Assembly: GCA_013368445.1 (NCBI GenBank)
Contig: JAACJO010000028.1
Span: 62,001-126,000, forward strand
DNA from: Leucocoprinus leucothites
Lineage: Eukaryota > Basidiomycota > Agaricomycetes > Agaricales > Agaricaceae
Reading direction: 5' to 3'
Length of the DNA: 64,000 nt
The position numbers were made by a program, and so were the translations under genes. The notes beneath the pieces were generated by a model. It did not search any database and was not told where the DNA came from. It worked only from the letters and a program-made list of their open reading frames with translations. This document shows positions 42,136 to 50,470 of the stretch, one piece after another. Numbering within the stretch: the first letter of the stretch is position 1; each line of letters begins with the position of its first letter.

Positions 42136-44868
42136 ATGACTGCACCATCGCATTGGGATGACCTTAAGGGCACCCCTCCACCGTCTTCGGACCCCATCAA
42201 CATCGTTGACACTGAAACACGTGTCTCAAACTACAAACGCGATCGCTCTAACTCGCCCGCGCTCTCTATCAAATCGACTAGACACTCTGTCTATGACGAC
42301 GTTAAATCCACTGCTCCATCCAGGAATGGTTCTGACAACGAAGAAAGCGGTGAGAGTGAATCTGACTCGTCTGAATCCTCCACCCCCTCTTCTCCCATTA
42401 CTGCGCCTGGTGCGCTCTTACAGGCAGCTATGCCTTCTTCCCCTAGAACTCCCCCTCCGTCGTCTCGCGCTAAGCAAGCTCGCGCTCGCGATGCGGCCCG
42501 TCGGTTGGACATCACACCTAAAGCCATCTCAAGAACGGCGTCAATGGGTGCCTATGATGGCTTCAAGCTACCTATTCCTTTCCGTCCTTATGGCGAGAGA
42601 TTTGTAGGTGAGTTAAAGACTCCTGATCCTCTGAATTTGAACTCTCGCGGGGACGCGTGGAGCGACCAAGAGGATGGGATAATAAACAATGGGGAACCAA
42701 CCACTCGGTTCTTTGGACCCCCACCCACCTTAAGGCTGCCTCATGCGATCCATGGATCCGCTGAGTCAGCAGAACCTGTGCCATCCGGCACTCCGGCTAC
42801 TTTCTTTGCCGGTTCATCGAGTTTGAATGATGTCACACATGACGTCACACATGATGTCACTGGTGATGTCATGACACAGCCACAGGAGTCTAGGCCTGTA
42901 CAGCCACAACTCCCGGATCTCAAGGATCCAACCAACACAGCCACTGAAGAGACTTTAGTTGTCGGTGATGCTGCCTTCAAAGCGCTTGAGGCACTTAAAT
43001 ATATTACTAATTTCTTTAAACATCGGGTCGCTCTCAATGTGCGTCCTGGTGAGAATGACCCAAGGTTTCCCCAAATGGGGGAACCCATTTATTGCCTATT
43101 GACTTCTATGTTTAATTCAGGCTGGGACCGCTTGCCCATCAATGGCGAAAGCGGTTTGACCATCACCGAAGCGTTGAGGCAATATCTTAGCCCTCAACCT
43201 ATCATTCCTATGACTGATTCTTCCCCCCCTCCTCAAGGCAAGGGTAAGGGAAAGAAGGTAAGCAAACCTCCTAAACCAACCACTACCCCCCTATTCCCCC
43301 CCGGCATTGTCGTCGGGCAATCTAATCGTACAGATTGCATTGACCACGACGCCATGAACATTGACCAAGCCCCTCCCGCTGAGGGCATCCTTCCTATCCC
43401 CCAGAATGACGTATCGTCTTCTGGTAAAACACATGACGTATCGTCTGTGTTAAACTCACAAAAGGTAAAGAATGACGTAAAGTCTTCTAAACCTAATGTT
43501 AGTTCTGTCCGAGTATCCCGGGCCCCTCCCCCGCTTTCCCATCACGGGAATGGTAACTTTGAGCGTTCAGTCGGGCGCCCTTCTGCTGATGGCCAGGCTC
43601 AGCCATCCAAACCTAATCAGAGCGCCTCTGACATGCCAACCCCCATTCCCCAATTTGACCGTAAGGCATCCATCAAACCCCTTACGGAACATTTCAACAA
43701 GAAGACATCGTTCGCTGATGCCGCCCGACGGGGTGTCCAGCCTACTTCGTCAACTCTCAATCCATCCAATATTGACGGGGTTAAAATGCGAGAAATGATA
43801 CTCGCCTTCCCTGATCTCCCTTATGATAAAGTCCTTGCTATGTACAAGGCTGGTTTTGGTAGCGCCCAATCTAAAGCGCCTGAACCAACAACGACCACAA
43901 GCGCTATACGCGCTAAACCAAAAATGACGACTCACGGGCCCACACGTCGACAAGTCCTCATCCCCTTCGAAGGCAACATCATTGCCGATCGTATTAAGGA
44001 CTTCAACAAGGCATCCGAGTTTTGTAACCGCGGCCTCATTGCTGCCCAATCCAATCTTCGCGTTGAATCAGTCCGCGAATCGTATAACGGCATTTCTATT
44101 GCCACCTCGAGTGTCGCCTCTTCGAGTGACCTCGATACCATCAAATCATGGCTTAAAAAAGCCTGGCAACTGGGAGACGCTATTCCTATCGAGCCTTGCC
44201 TCCCACAATCCAAATCTTTTCTGAAAATCGTTGGCGTCCCTTACTGGGTAGCTAACTCATCCAATCCTCTTTCCCCCGCTTTTGTCGAACAAGCTCTTGG
44301 CCAATCGTCTTTGTTCGAAAATGTAATCCTTGCTGCCCGCCCTCGCGTTATGAAAGCATCCCCGAAGTCAGACACAGCCGTCGTGTGGTTTGACATTTGG
44401 GACTCTCAGAATGGTACCAAAGCCAAGACGTTGGTTAACCGTACTATCAACTTCGGGCGCCATATCGGCACTATTCGTGCAACCAGTATGCACCCAGGTG
44501 TTGCCCAGTGTAGGAACTGCTGGCGGTGGGGTCACCCCACTCATGCGTGTCGCGCCCTTGGCGCACGATGCCAAATCTGTGGTGGCCCTCATCGCGTCGA
44601 GAATCACCGATCCATGGCCTGGTGTTGTAAGGCTAATCCCAAATCTTCCCCCCCTCGTGACGCCACCCCTGACGGTATCCCATGTCCTCATCTTGAGAAC
44701 TTCAAGTGCCTTAATTGCAAAGGCGATCATCACGCTAATGACAACAAATGTCCATTTTGGAGAAACAGGTTCGACCGGACCTGGCACTCTAACAAAGCGG
44801 CCGAATCACGCACTGCACGTGCTGTTCGCGCTAATTCCAATCGCTCCGGTGGCGGAGTTGCTGTCTAA
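42136..44868 (+). CDS. LINE-A ORF1: Gag-like RNA-binding protein, intact
   Basis: ATG 42136 (MTAPSHWDDLKGTPPPS) is the first in-frame ATG; TAA 44866-44868; 910 residues. Residues about 30-130 are Ser/Asp/Pro-rich and acidic (SGSDNEESGESESDSS-like). About 135-200: AISRTASMGAYDGFKLP, RFVGELKTPDPLNLNSRGD. About 235-255 is the DVTHDVTHDVTGDV repeat. About 310-350: RFPQMGEPIYCLLTSMF, DRLPINGESGLTITEAL. About 555-780: MREMILAFPDLPYDKVLAMY, then an RRM-like unit (KSFLKIVGVPYW, VVWFDIWDSQNGTKAKTLV). Zinc knuckles: C792-X2-C-X4-H-X4-C (CRNCWRWGHPTHAC), CQICGGPHRVENH, CLNCKGDHHANDNKC. Expected to bind element RNA and form the RNP with ORF2. Confidence 0.94.
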   Translation: MTAPSHWDDLKGTPPPSSDPINIVDTETRVSNYKRDRSNSPALSIKSTRHSVYDDVKSTAPSRNGSDNEESGESESDSSESSTPSSPITAPGALLQAAMPSSPRTPPPSSRAKQARARDAARRLDITPKAISRTASMGAYDGFKLPIPFRPYGERFVGELKTPDPLNLNSRGDAWSDQEDGIINNGEPTTRFFGPPPTLRLPHAIHGSAESAEPVPSGTPATFFAGSSSLNDVTHDVTHDVTGDVMTQPQESRPVQPQLPDLKDPTNTATEETLVVGDAAFKALEALKYITNFFKHRVALNVRPGENDPRFPQMGEPIYCLLTSMFNSGWDRLPINGESGLTITEALRQYLSPQPIIPMTDSSPPPQGKGKGKKVSKPPKPTTTPLFPPGIVVGQSNRTDCIDHDAMNIDQAPPAEGILPIPQNDVSSSGKTHDVSSVLNSQKVKNDVKSSKPNVSSVRVSRAPPPLSHHGNGNFERSVGRPSADGQAQPSKPNQSASDMPTPIPQFDRKASIKPLTEHFNKKTSFADAARRGVQPTSSTLNPSNIDGVKMREMILAFPDLPYDKVLAMYKAGFGSAQSKAPEPTTTTSAIRAKPKMTTHGPTRRQVLIPFEGNIIADRIKDFNKASEFCNRGLIAAQSNLRVESVRESYNGISIATSSVASSSDLDTIKSWLKKAWQLGDAIPIEPCLPQSKSFLKIVGVPYWVANSSNPLSPAFVEQALGQSSLFENVILAARPRVMKASPKSDTAVVWFDIWDSQNGTKAKTLVNRTINFGRHIGTIRATSMHPGVAQCRNCWRWGHPTHACRALGARCQICGGPHRVENHRSMAWCCKANPKSSPPRDATPDGIPCPHLENFKCLNCKGDHHANDNKCPFWRNRFDRTWHSNKAAESRTARAVRANSNRSGGGVAV

Positions 44869-44870
44869 AT

Positions 44871-47800
44871 ATGTATGGTAAGAATAATCATATATCGTCT
44901 GTTCGTATCTATTCGCAGAACGTGGGACGCTCGTACGCCCTAGTTGATACTATTCTTGAATCCAGGAAACTGGACTTTGATATTATTTTCCTACAGGAAC
45001 CTCCTTGGAATCACATTCGCAAAGCACCCTCCACGACTAACCCTGAAGGGGATGACGTCATTGGTGCTCCCATCCACCCAGAATGGCTATGTATGGCTCG
45101 CCCTACTAAGTCTAATGATCCCCGTCCGCGTACTTTAACTTACGTTCACAGACGATTATCTCGTATGAGACCCATTCTTCGACAGGAGTGGATAAACCAT
45201 CGCGACATTCAAATCCTAGGTTTATTTAACAAGGGTAATTATATCCATCTTCTTAACGTATACTCTGATTCGTCGTCATCGGCGATAAATTTTCTTTCTA
45301 CAAACTTCATTGATATCCCTAATATAATTTACATGGGAGGCGATTTCAATTGTCGTTCTCCAGAATGGGATCCCTTAGTTTCCCATGTCCCTCAATCCGC
45401 CATAACTCTAATGGAGTTAGTGGAATGCTTCAATCTTTCTAGGTCTATACCGACCATCTCTTCCCCAACTCATTTTTCGGCCATCGTCAATCATGACGAT
45501 ACGGTTATTGATCTTATCTTTTGTGCAAATAGTTCCACTCCCCATATCATTGATGCAAATTCGAGACTACCCTCGGATCACGCACCTTTGCTTATGGATC
45601 TTCCAATTCGCCCAGATTATATTAATTATAAAAAGCGTGTACTCCCGAAAGATAGCGATGAAGAGGCCGCCTTTATTTCTCAGGTCTCAGAGCGTCTTGC
45701 AGCTTTAAATTGTTCAAACATTCATTCATTTTCGTGCCTGGACAACATTTCCCATTCCATCTCTAGTATTATATCTGATTCTTGGAATTCGAACTCTAAA
45801 ACTGTATGGATCACTAACCGGTCGAAAGAATGGTGGACTCCTCTCTGTTCTGAGACTTTACTTGCATATCGAAAATCAAAAGATCAAAAAGACTGGCGAG
45901 CGTTTAGATCGGCCACACGTGTCGCCAAGCGCTCTTTCTTTGATGAGCGTATTCACGAAATCGCTTCAACTAACAAACGACCTTGGGATCTTATGGAGTG
46001 GGTCAAACAACGAAAACTCCCTGCCATTGAGGGCATTCGATATCAAGGACGCCCTTGCAACGACCTTCCGGACTTGTGGAATGCGCTCCACTCATCATAC
46101 AACTCGGCGTCGGGACGACCGGTAAGTCCTCAAATTCTAAATGAAATGAAATCTCTCCCTCCTCGATCTTGGGCAAACTTCTCCGCCCTTGAACTTTCTG
46201 AATCCCTACGTTCTTGCGCTAACTCCTCAGCGCCGGGACCTGATCACGTATCATGGAAACACTTAAAGTCTATCGTTGCTCATGACGATTGCTTGAAAAA
46301 CATCATTCTGATCGCTAATGCGTGCGTACGTTTCTCTCATTGGCCGAGTCACTTCAAAGACTCGGTTTCCATCATCATTCCCAAGCCGAATAAACCGGCC
46401 TATGATACTCCTAAATCGTTTCGTCCCATTGTTCTACTTAACACTTTAGGCAAACTCATCGAGAAAATGATTGCACGACGCATGCAATTCGAAGCGGTAT
46501 CTCTTAATGTTCTTCATCCTAATCAAATGGGAGGAGTTATACAGCGATCTACTGAGGACGCGGGTGTTTTCCTTTCTCACATCATTCGGGCTGGATGGGC
46601 CAAAGGTATGATCACGAGCGTTTGCGCTTTTGACATAGCCCAATTCTTCCCTTCTCTTAACCATGAAATCCTTACTGACATCTTGCGACGCCAAGGGTTC
46701 GCCCCAGAGCTCGTAAACTTCTTCTCTCATTACCTGACAGGACGATCAACTCAATATATGTGGAATACCTTCCTTTCTGACGCCCATGACGCGGATGTTG
46801 GCGTAGGGCAAGGATCGGCTCTTTCACCTATTCTATCAGCGCTTTACCTGGCGCCTTTCATGTATATGTTCGAACAACGTGCTCGATTACAGTCTGTTTC
46901 TTCCTCCCTCTTATCCTTTGTTGATGATGGGCTTTGTATATCCCAAGCGAAGAATTATACTGACACAATATCTTCCCTTAAAACAGCCTATTCCATCATT
47001 AACTCCATCTGCACCGATTTTGGACTAGTCATCGAACATGACAAATCTGAAGTCTTTCATTTCTCTCGACGTCACAATGACAAAAACCCTCCTCTGGACC
47101 TATCTGAAGTTGGCGGTCCCATCCTTCACCCCAAGCGCTTCTGGCGTTATCTGGGTTTTTACTTTGACCGACGACTTTCATTCCAAGAACACGTTCGATA
47201 TTACTCTACCAAAGCATTATCCACTGTGAAAGCTATGGGTATGCTAGGTAACTCCAATCGTGGACTCCTTCCCCTTCAAAAACGGCTTTTATACAGGTCA
47301 TGCGTCGTCCCAGTGGCAACGTATGGCTTTCGTCTTTGGTACTTTGAAGGCGCTCGTAATAAGGCGCTTCTCAAATCACTCTCATCCATGCAAAGGCGTG
47401 CGGCTATCTGGATTACTGGCGCCTTTCGAACGTCTCCATCTGGTGGTGCTGAAAGTATTGCCGGTCTCATCCCTATTCACCTTCATTTGCGTAAATTAGC
47501 TATTCGTTCATCATATCGAGTTTCTACTTTACCCTCTAACCATGCGTTATGTACTCTTTTATCTGACCGTTTCTCTTTTAACTCTAACCCTCATCCCCAA
47601 TCACTTCGCCTTCTTACTCCGGCCAAAAAAGCTAAAGTTAAAGGCCCTATTATTGATGTAGATAATTCTCTCTCTCATATTTCTGATTCTTTTTCTCCTT
47701 TTGATCCTGTATCCAAGCCGGGTTCTCGTCTCATGGACATCTATCCTGATTCCATCCATTTTCATCCTTGTAATCGTTCGGACAAGCACGAAATGTACAA

Positions 47801-48824
47801 ACATGTTTCATCTCTCGATTCAGTATTTACTTCCTCCTCTCTAGATCGTAATTGTATTTCAGTTGTTACTGATGCCTCTGTTCCTCTTGTAGGTTCCCTT
47901 CAGGCGGTTTCGGCGGCACATTTATATCGCGGCGGACGACAAGTGTCTCATGCAAAACAAGCAAGCGGTCGGGCCTCGTCCACGGACGCTGAACTCTACT
48001 CCATTCGTATCGGCATTGCCAAGGCCATCTCCCTTCAATGCGACCATATCATCCTCATCACCGACTGTCTTCCAGCAGCCAAGTTGGCAGTCGATCCCTC
48101 CATCCATTCAAGTCAGTCGCAGTCGATTCAAGTCTGCCGGCTTCTCTCCAATTGGCTAAAAACCAAACCATCTCGATCCATCGACTTTTGGGATATCCCT
48201 TCCAAATGGCGTTGGAAGCCCCACCTTAAAGTCCACAATGACGTCACCTCCACGCGTATACACGCTCCATCTCACACAGGTGCCACCCTAGACTTCCTAC
48301 GACGCAAAGTCACCAACGATTGCCAGAAATCCTGGGAGTCTATATTCTGGAAGAAGAAGTACCGTGGCAACGGGTTCCTTCTCTCAAAGAAAAATCGCAA
48401 GTTCCTCATTCCGACCTATGTCAAGGGAGGCACATGGCTTCCATTAGCAAATGAGTCACCACAACTTTGCGCTCGTATAACTCGGGCCATCCTCAACCAC
48501 GCTCCAATTGGAGCTTATCGCGAGAGATTCTTCCCCCTCGAACCAACATCCTGTCACTGTGGCTATCGCTTAGAAACAAGACATCATATTTTGTGCTATT
48601 GTCCCCTATACCCCATCCGCACTCAATGGGTGCAATGTGCCTTCCCACAATACGATTTCCTCGTCGAGTTCTTGAAAAAGAACCCAACCGCTTTCGCTTT
48701 CACCAATCATGACACGCGTCCACCGCCGCTTCAAGCCCCTGTGCCCGCCGAACCAAATGAAGGTGAACTATATTCTTTCATCTCTTCTCTTCTCTTCTCT
48801 CTTGAGTCCGATCTCTGTGTATAA
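44871..48824 (+). CDS. LINE-A ORF2: endonuclease-reverse transcriptase-RNase H, intact
   Basis: ATG 44871, two bases after the ORF1 stop (TAA-AT-ATG); TAA 48822-48824; 1317 residues. APE-type endonuclease, residues about 10-240: QNVGRSYALVD, FLQEPPW, MGGDFNCRSPEWDP (D158), LPSDHAPLLMD (about 235). RT about 480-760: SVSIIIPKPNKPAYD, SFRPIVLLNTLGKLIEKM, CAFDIAQFFPSLNHEIL, GVGQGSALSPILSALYLAP, LLSFVDDGLCIS (catalytic FVDD at 683-686), FWRYLGFYFDRRLSFQEH. RNase H: D1001 (VVTDAS), E1041 (TDAELYS), D1065 (LITDCLPAAK). C-terminal zinc motif from C1228: CHCGYRLETRHHILCYC. All catalytic residues present. It performs target-primed reverse transcription; translation probably follows ORF1 by termination-reinitiation. 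Confidence 0.96.
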   Translation: MYGKNNHISSVRIYSQNVGRSYALVDTILESRKLDFDIIFLQEPPWNHIRKAPSTTNPEGDDVIGAPIHPEWLCMARPTKSNDPRPRTLTYVHRRLSRMRPILRQEWINHRDIQILGLFNKGNYIHLLNVYSDSSSSAINFLSTNFIDIPNIIYMGGDFNCRSPEWDPLVSHVPQSAITLMELVECFNLSRSIPTISSPTHFSAIVNHDDTVIDLIFCANSSTPHIIDANSRLPSDHAPLLMDLPIRPDYINYKKRVLPKDSDEEAAFISQVSERLAALNCSNIHSFSCLDNISHSISSIISDSWNSNSKTVWITNRSKEWWTPLCSETLLAYRKSKDQKDWRAFRSATRVAKRSFFDERIHEIASTNKRPWDLMEWVKQRKLPAIEGIRYQGRPCNDLPDLWNALHSSYNSASGRPVSPQILNEMKSLPPRSWANFSALELSESLRSCANSSAPGPDHVSWKHLKSIVAHDDCLKNIILIANACVRFSHWPSHFKDSVSIIIPKPNKPAYDTPKSFRPIVLLNTLGKLIEKMIARRMQFEAVSLNVLHPNQMGGVIQRSTEDAGVFLSHIIRAGWAKGMITSVCAFDIAQFFPSLNHEILTDILRRQGFAPELVNFFSHYLTGRSTQYMWNTFLSDAHDADVGVGQGSALSPILSALYLAPFMYMFEQRARLQSVSSSLLSFVDDGLCISQAKNYTDTISSLKTAYSIINSICTDFGLVIEHDKSEVFHFSRRHNDKNPPLDLSEVGGPILHPKRFWRYLGFYFDRRLSFQEHVRYYSTKALSTVKAMGMLGNSNRGLLPLQKRLLYRSCVVPVATYGFRLWYFEGARNKALLKSLSSMQRRAAIWITGAFRTSPSGGAESIAGLIPIHLHLRKLAIRSSYRVSTLPSNHALCTLLSDRFSFNSNPHPQSLRLLTPAKKAKVKGPIIDVDNSLSHISDSFSPFDPVSKPGSRLMDIYPDSIHFHPCNRSDKHEMYKHVSSLDSVFTSSSLDRNCISVVTDASVPLVGSLQAVSAAHLYRGGRQVSHAKQASGRASSTDAELYSIRIGIAKAISLQCDHIILITDCLPAAKLAVDPSIHSSQSQSIQVCRLLSNWLKTKPSRSIDFWDIPSKWRWKPHLKVHNDVTSTRIHAPSHTGATLDFLRRKVTNDCQKSWESIFWKKKYRGNGFLLSKKNRKFLIPTYVKGGTWLPLANESPQLCARITRAILNHAPIGAYRERFFPLEPTSCHCGYRLETRHHILCYCPLYPIRTQWVQCAFPQYDFLVEFLKKNPTAFAFTNHDTRPPPLQAPVPAEPNEGELYSFISSLLFSLESDLCV

Positions 48825-48893
48825 CACCTCGTTCTATAGTTTCTCTCGATTCTTTTCTATTTCACTGGTCTAATCGTATATAGTCCTTGTTTT

Positions 48894-48912
48894 AAGCGGT
48901 CTTCGACCGCTT
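48894..48912 (+). promoter_or_regulatory. LINE-A 3' UTR perfect hairpin
   Basis: AAGCGGTC-TTC-GACCGCTT, an 8-bp perfect stem with a three-base loop, about 70 bases after the ORF2 stop. Older copies keep a weaker version (for example AAGCAGTTGAAGACTGCTT near 16288). Confidence 0.6.
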
Positions 48913-48964
48913 TGTGTACCCCAGCTTGCTGTAGTGTACCATCTGTTTGTAATATTTAGTTGAA

Positions 48965-48988
48965 AGCGGACTGCGATCGAGCACCGCT
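48965..48988 (+). promoter_or_regulatory. LINE-A 3'-terminal stem-loop shared with LINE-B and LINE-C
   Basis: AGCGG, AC bulge, TGC, loop GATCGA, GCA, CCGCT; about 20 bases before poly(A). LINE-B has CGCGG/CCGCG and TGCGG/CCGCA with the same bulge and inner stem. Likely the RNA feature read by ORF2 at the start of reverse transcription (inference). Confidence 0.62.
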
Positions 48989-49030
48989 ATATAAATACAT
49001 TGATTTAAAAAAAAAAAAAAAAAAAAAAAA

Positions 49031-49045
49031 GTATGATGTTCTTCA
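49031..49045 (+). repeat. Target-site duplication, right copy, of the intact LINE-A
   Basis: GTATGATGTTCTTCA directly after poly(A), identical to 42044-42058. LINE-A copy 3 resumes here. Confidence 0.93.
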
Positions 49046-50470
49046 AGCAATCATTATGGGCAGCGATAGACTTCAGATGTTTCCATGAGACGCGGTCAGG
49101 GCTGGATACTGAGGAGTTAGCACACGATTGTAGGGATTCAGTGAGTTCAAGGGCAGAGAAGTTTGCCCAAGATCGAGGAGGAAGGGATTTCATTTCATTC
49201 AGAATATGAGGGCTTACCAGACGGCCCAACGCAGAATTATATGACGAGTGGAGTGCATTCCACAAGTCCAGAAGGTCATTGCAAGGGCGTCCTTGGTACC
49301 TAATGCCCTCGATGGCAGGGAGTTTCCATTGTTTGACCCATTCCATGAGGTCCTAGGGTCGTTTGTTGTTCGAGGTGATTTCATGGATACGTTCATCAAA
49401 GAAAGAGTGTTTGGCAGCTCGTGTGGCCGTCCTAAATGCTTGCCAATCCTTCCGGTCTTTCAATTTCCGGTACACAAGTAGAGTCTCAGAACAGTGAGGG
49501 GTCCACCATTCTTTCGACCGGTTAGTGATCCAAATGATTTTAGAGTTAGAATTCCAAGAATCGGATATAATACTAGAAATAGAGTGGGAAATATTGTCCA
49601 AACATGAAGTGGAATGAATGTTCAAACAGTCCAAGACTGCAAGATGCTCTGAGATCTGGGAAATAAAGGCAGTCTCTTCATTGCTATCCTTTGGTAATAC
49701 ATGTTTTTTATAGTTAATATAATCTGGGCAAATTGGAAAATCGATAAGCAACGGTGCATGATCCAATGGTAGTCTCAAATTTGCATCAATAATATGAGAA
49801 ATAGAATTGTTAGTGCAAAAAATGAGATTGATAACAGAGTTGTCATGATTTTCAATGGAAGAAAAATGGGTTGGAGAAAAAGCGGTCGGTGTAGACCTGG
49901 AGAGATTAAAACAATCTGCTAACTCTGTTAGAGTTATGGCAGATTGAGGGACATGAGAGGCCGAAGGGTCCCATTCTGGAGAACGGTAATTAAAATCACC
50001 CCCCATGTATACAATGTTGGGGATATCAATAAAGTTTTTGGAAAGAAAATTCAGCACCGATGAAGACAAATCAGAATATATGTTAAGAAAATGAATATAG
50101 TTACCCTGGTTGAACAAGCCTAAGATTTGAATGTCGCAATAGTTTACCCACTCCTGTCAAAGGATGGGTCTCATACGAAGTAATCGTCTGTGAACATAGG
50201 TTAAAGTTCGTGGACAGGAGTCATTAGGCTTAGTAGGTCGAACCATACATAACCATTCAGGGTGGATAGGAGCACCTATGACATCATCCCCTTCAGGGTT
50301 AGTCGTAGAAGGTGCTTTGCGAATGTGATTCCAAGGGGGTTCCTGTAGAAAAATAATATCAAAGTCCAGCTTCCTGGACTCGAGAATGGTATTGACTAGA
50401 GCATAAGAGCGTCCCACGTTCTGCAAATAGATATGAACAGACAAAATGACATTGTTCTTACCAGACATAT

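Larger units (their letters stand above)
42057..49030 (+). mobile_element. LINE-A: intact full-length non-LTR retrotransposon
   Basis: About 6.97 kb from CATCCTCCTTTCCCTCTAAC to poly(A) at 49009-49030, inserted in LINE-A copy 3 with a perfect 13-15 bp target duplication (42044-42058, 49031-49045). The 5' UTR is only about 79 bp; ORF1 and ORF2 are both open; the 3' UTR is about 185 bp with two hairpins. CpG-rich throughout, unlike older copies. Domain order (CCHC ORF1; APE, RT, RNase H, CHC zinc motif in ORF2) fits the I/Tad1 assemblage of fungal LINEs; exact clade needs a phylogeny. Confidence 0.95.
37215..50468 (-). pseudogene. LINE-A copy 3 ORF2, split in three
   Basis: ATG 50468 (MSGKNNVILSV), 2 bp after the ORF1 stop. 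Piece one (49031-50468): endonuclease FLQEPPW, MGGDFNYRSPEWDP, with a TGA after MRPIL (near 50157) and a TAG after KRP (near 49353). Piece two (41510-42056): IILITNACVHLSYW, SVSIIIPKPNKPAYD, FDIAQFFPSFNHEIL, GIGQGSALSPIL. Piece three (37215-39208): a 654-codon open frame with LLSFVDDGLCIS, FWHYLGFYFDCRLSFQEH, RNase H SMDAELYSI and ILITDCLPAAKLAVD, zinc motif CHCGYCLESRHHILCYC, ending SFESDLCV with TAA 37215-37217. Few lesions, so this copy is relatively young. Confidence 0.9.
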
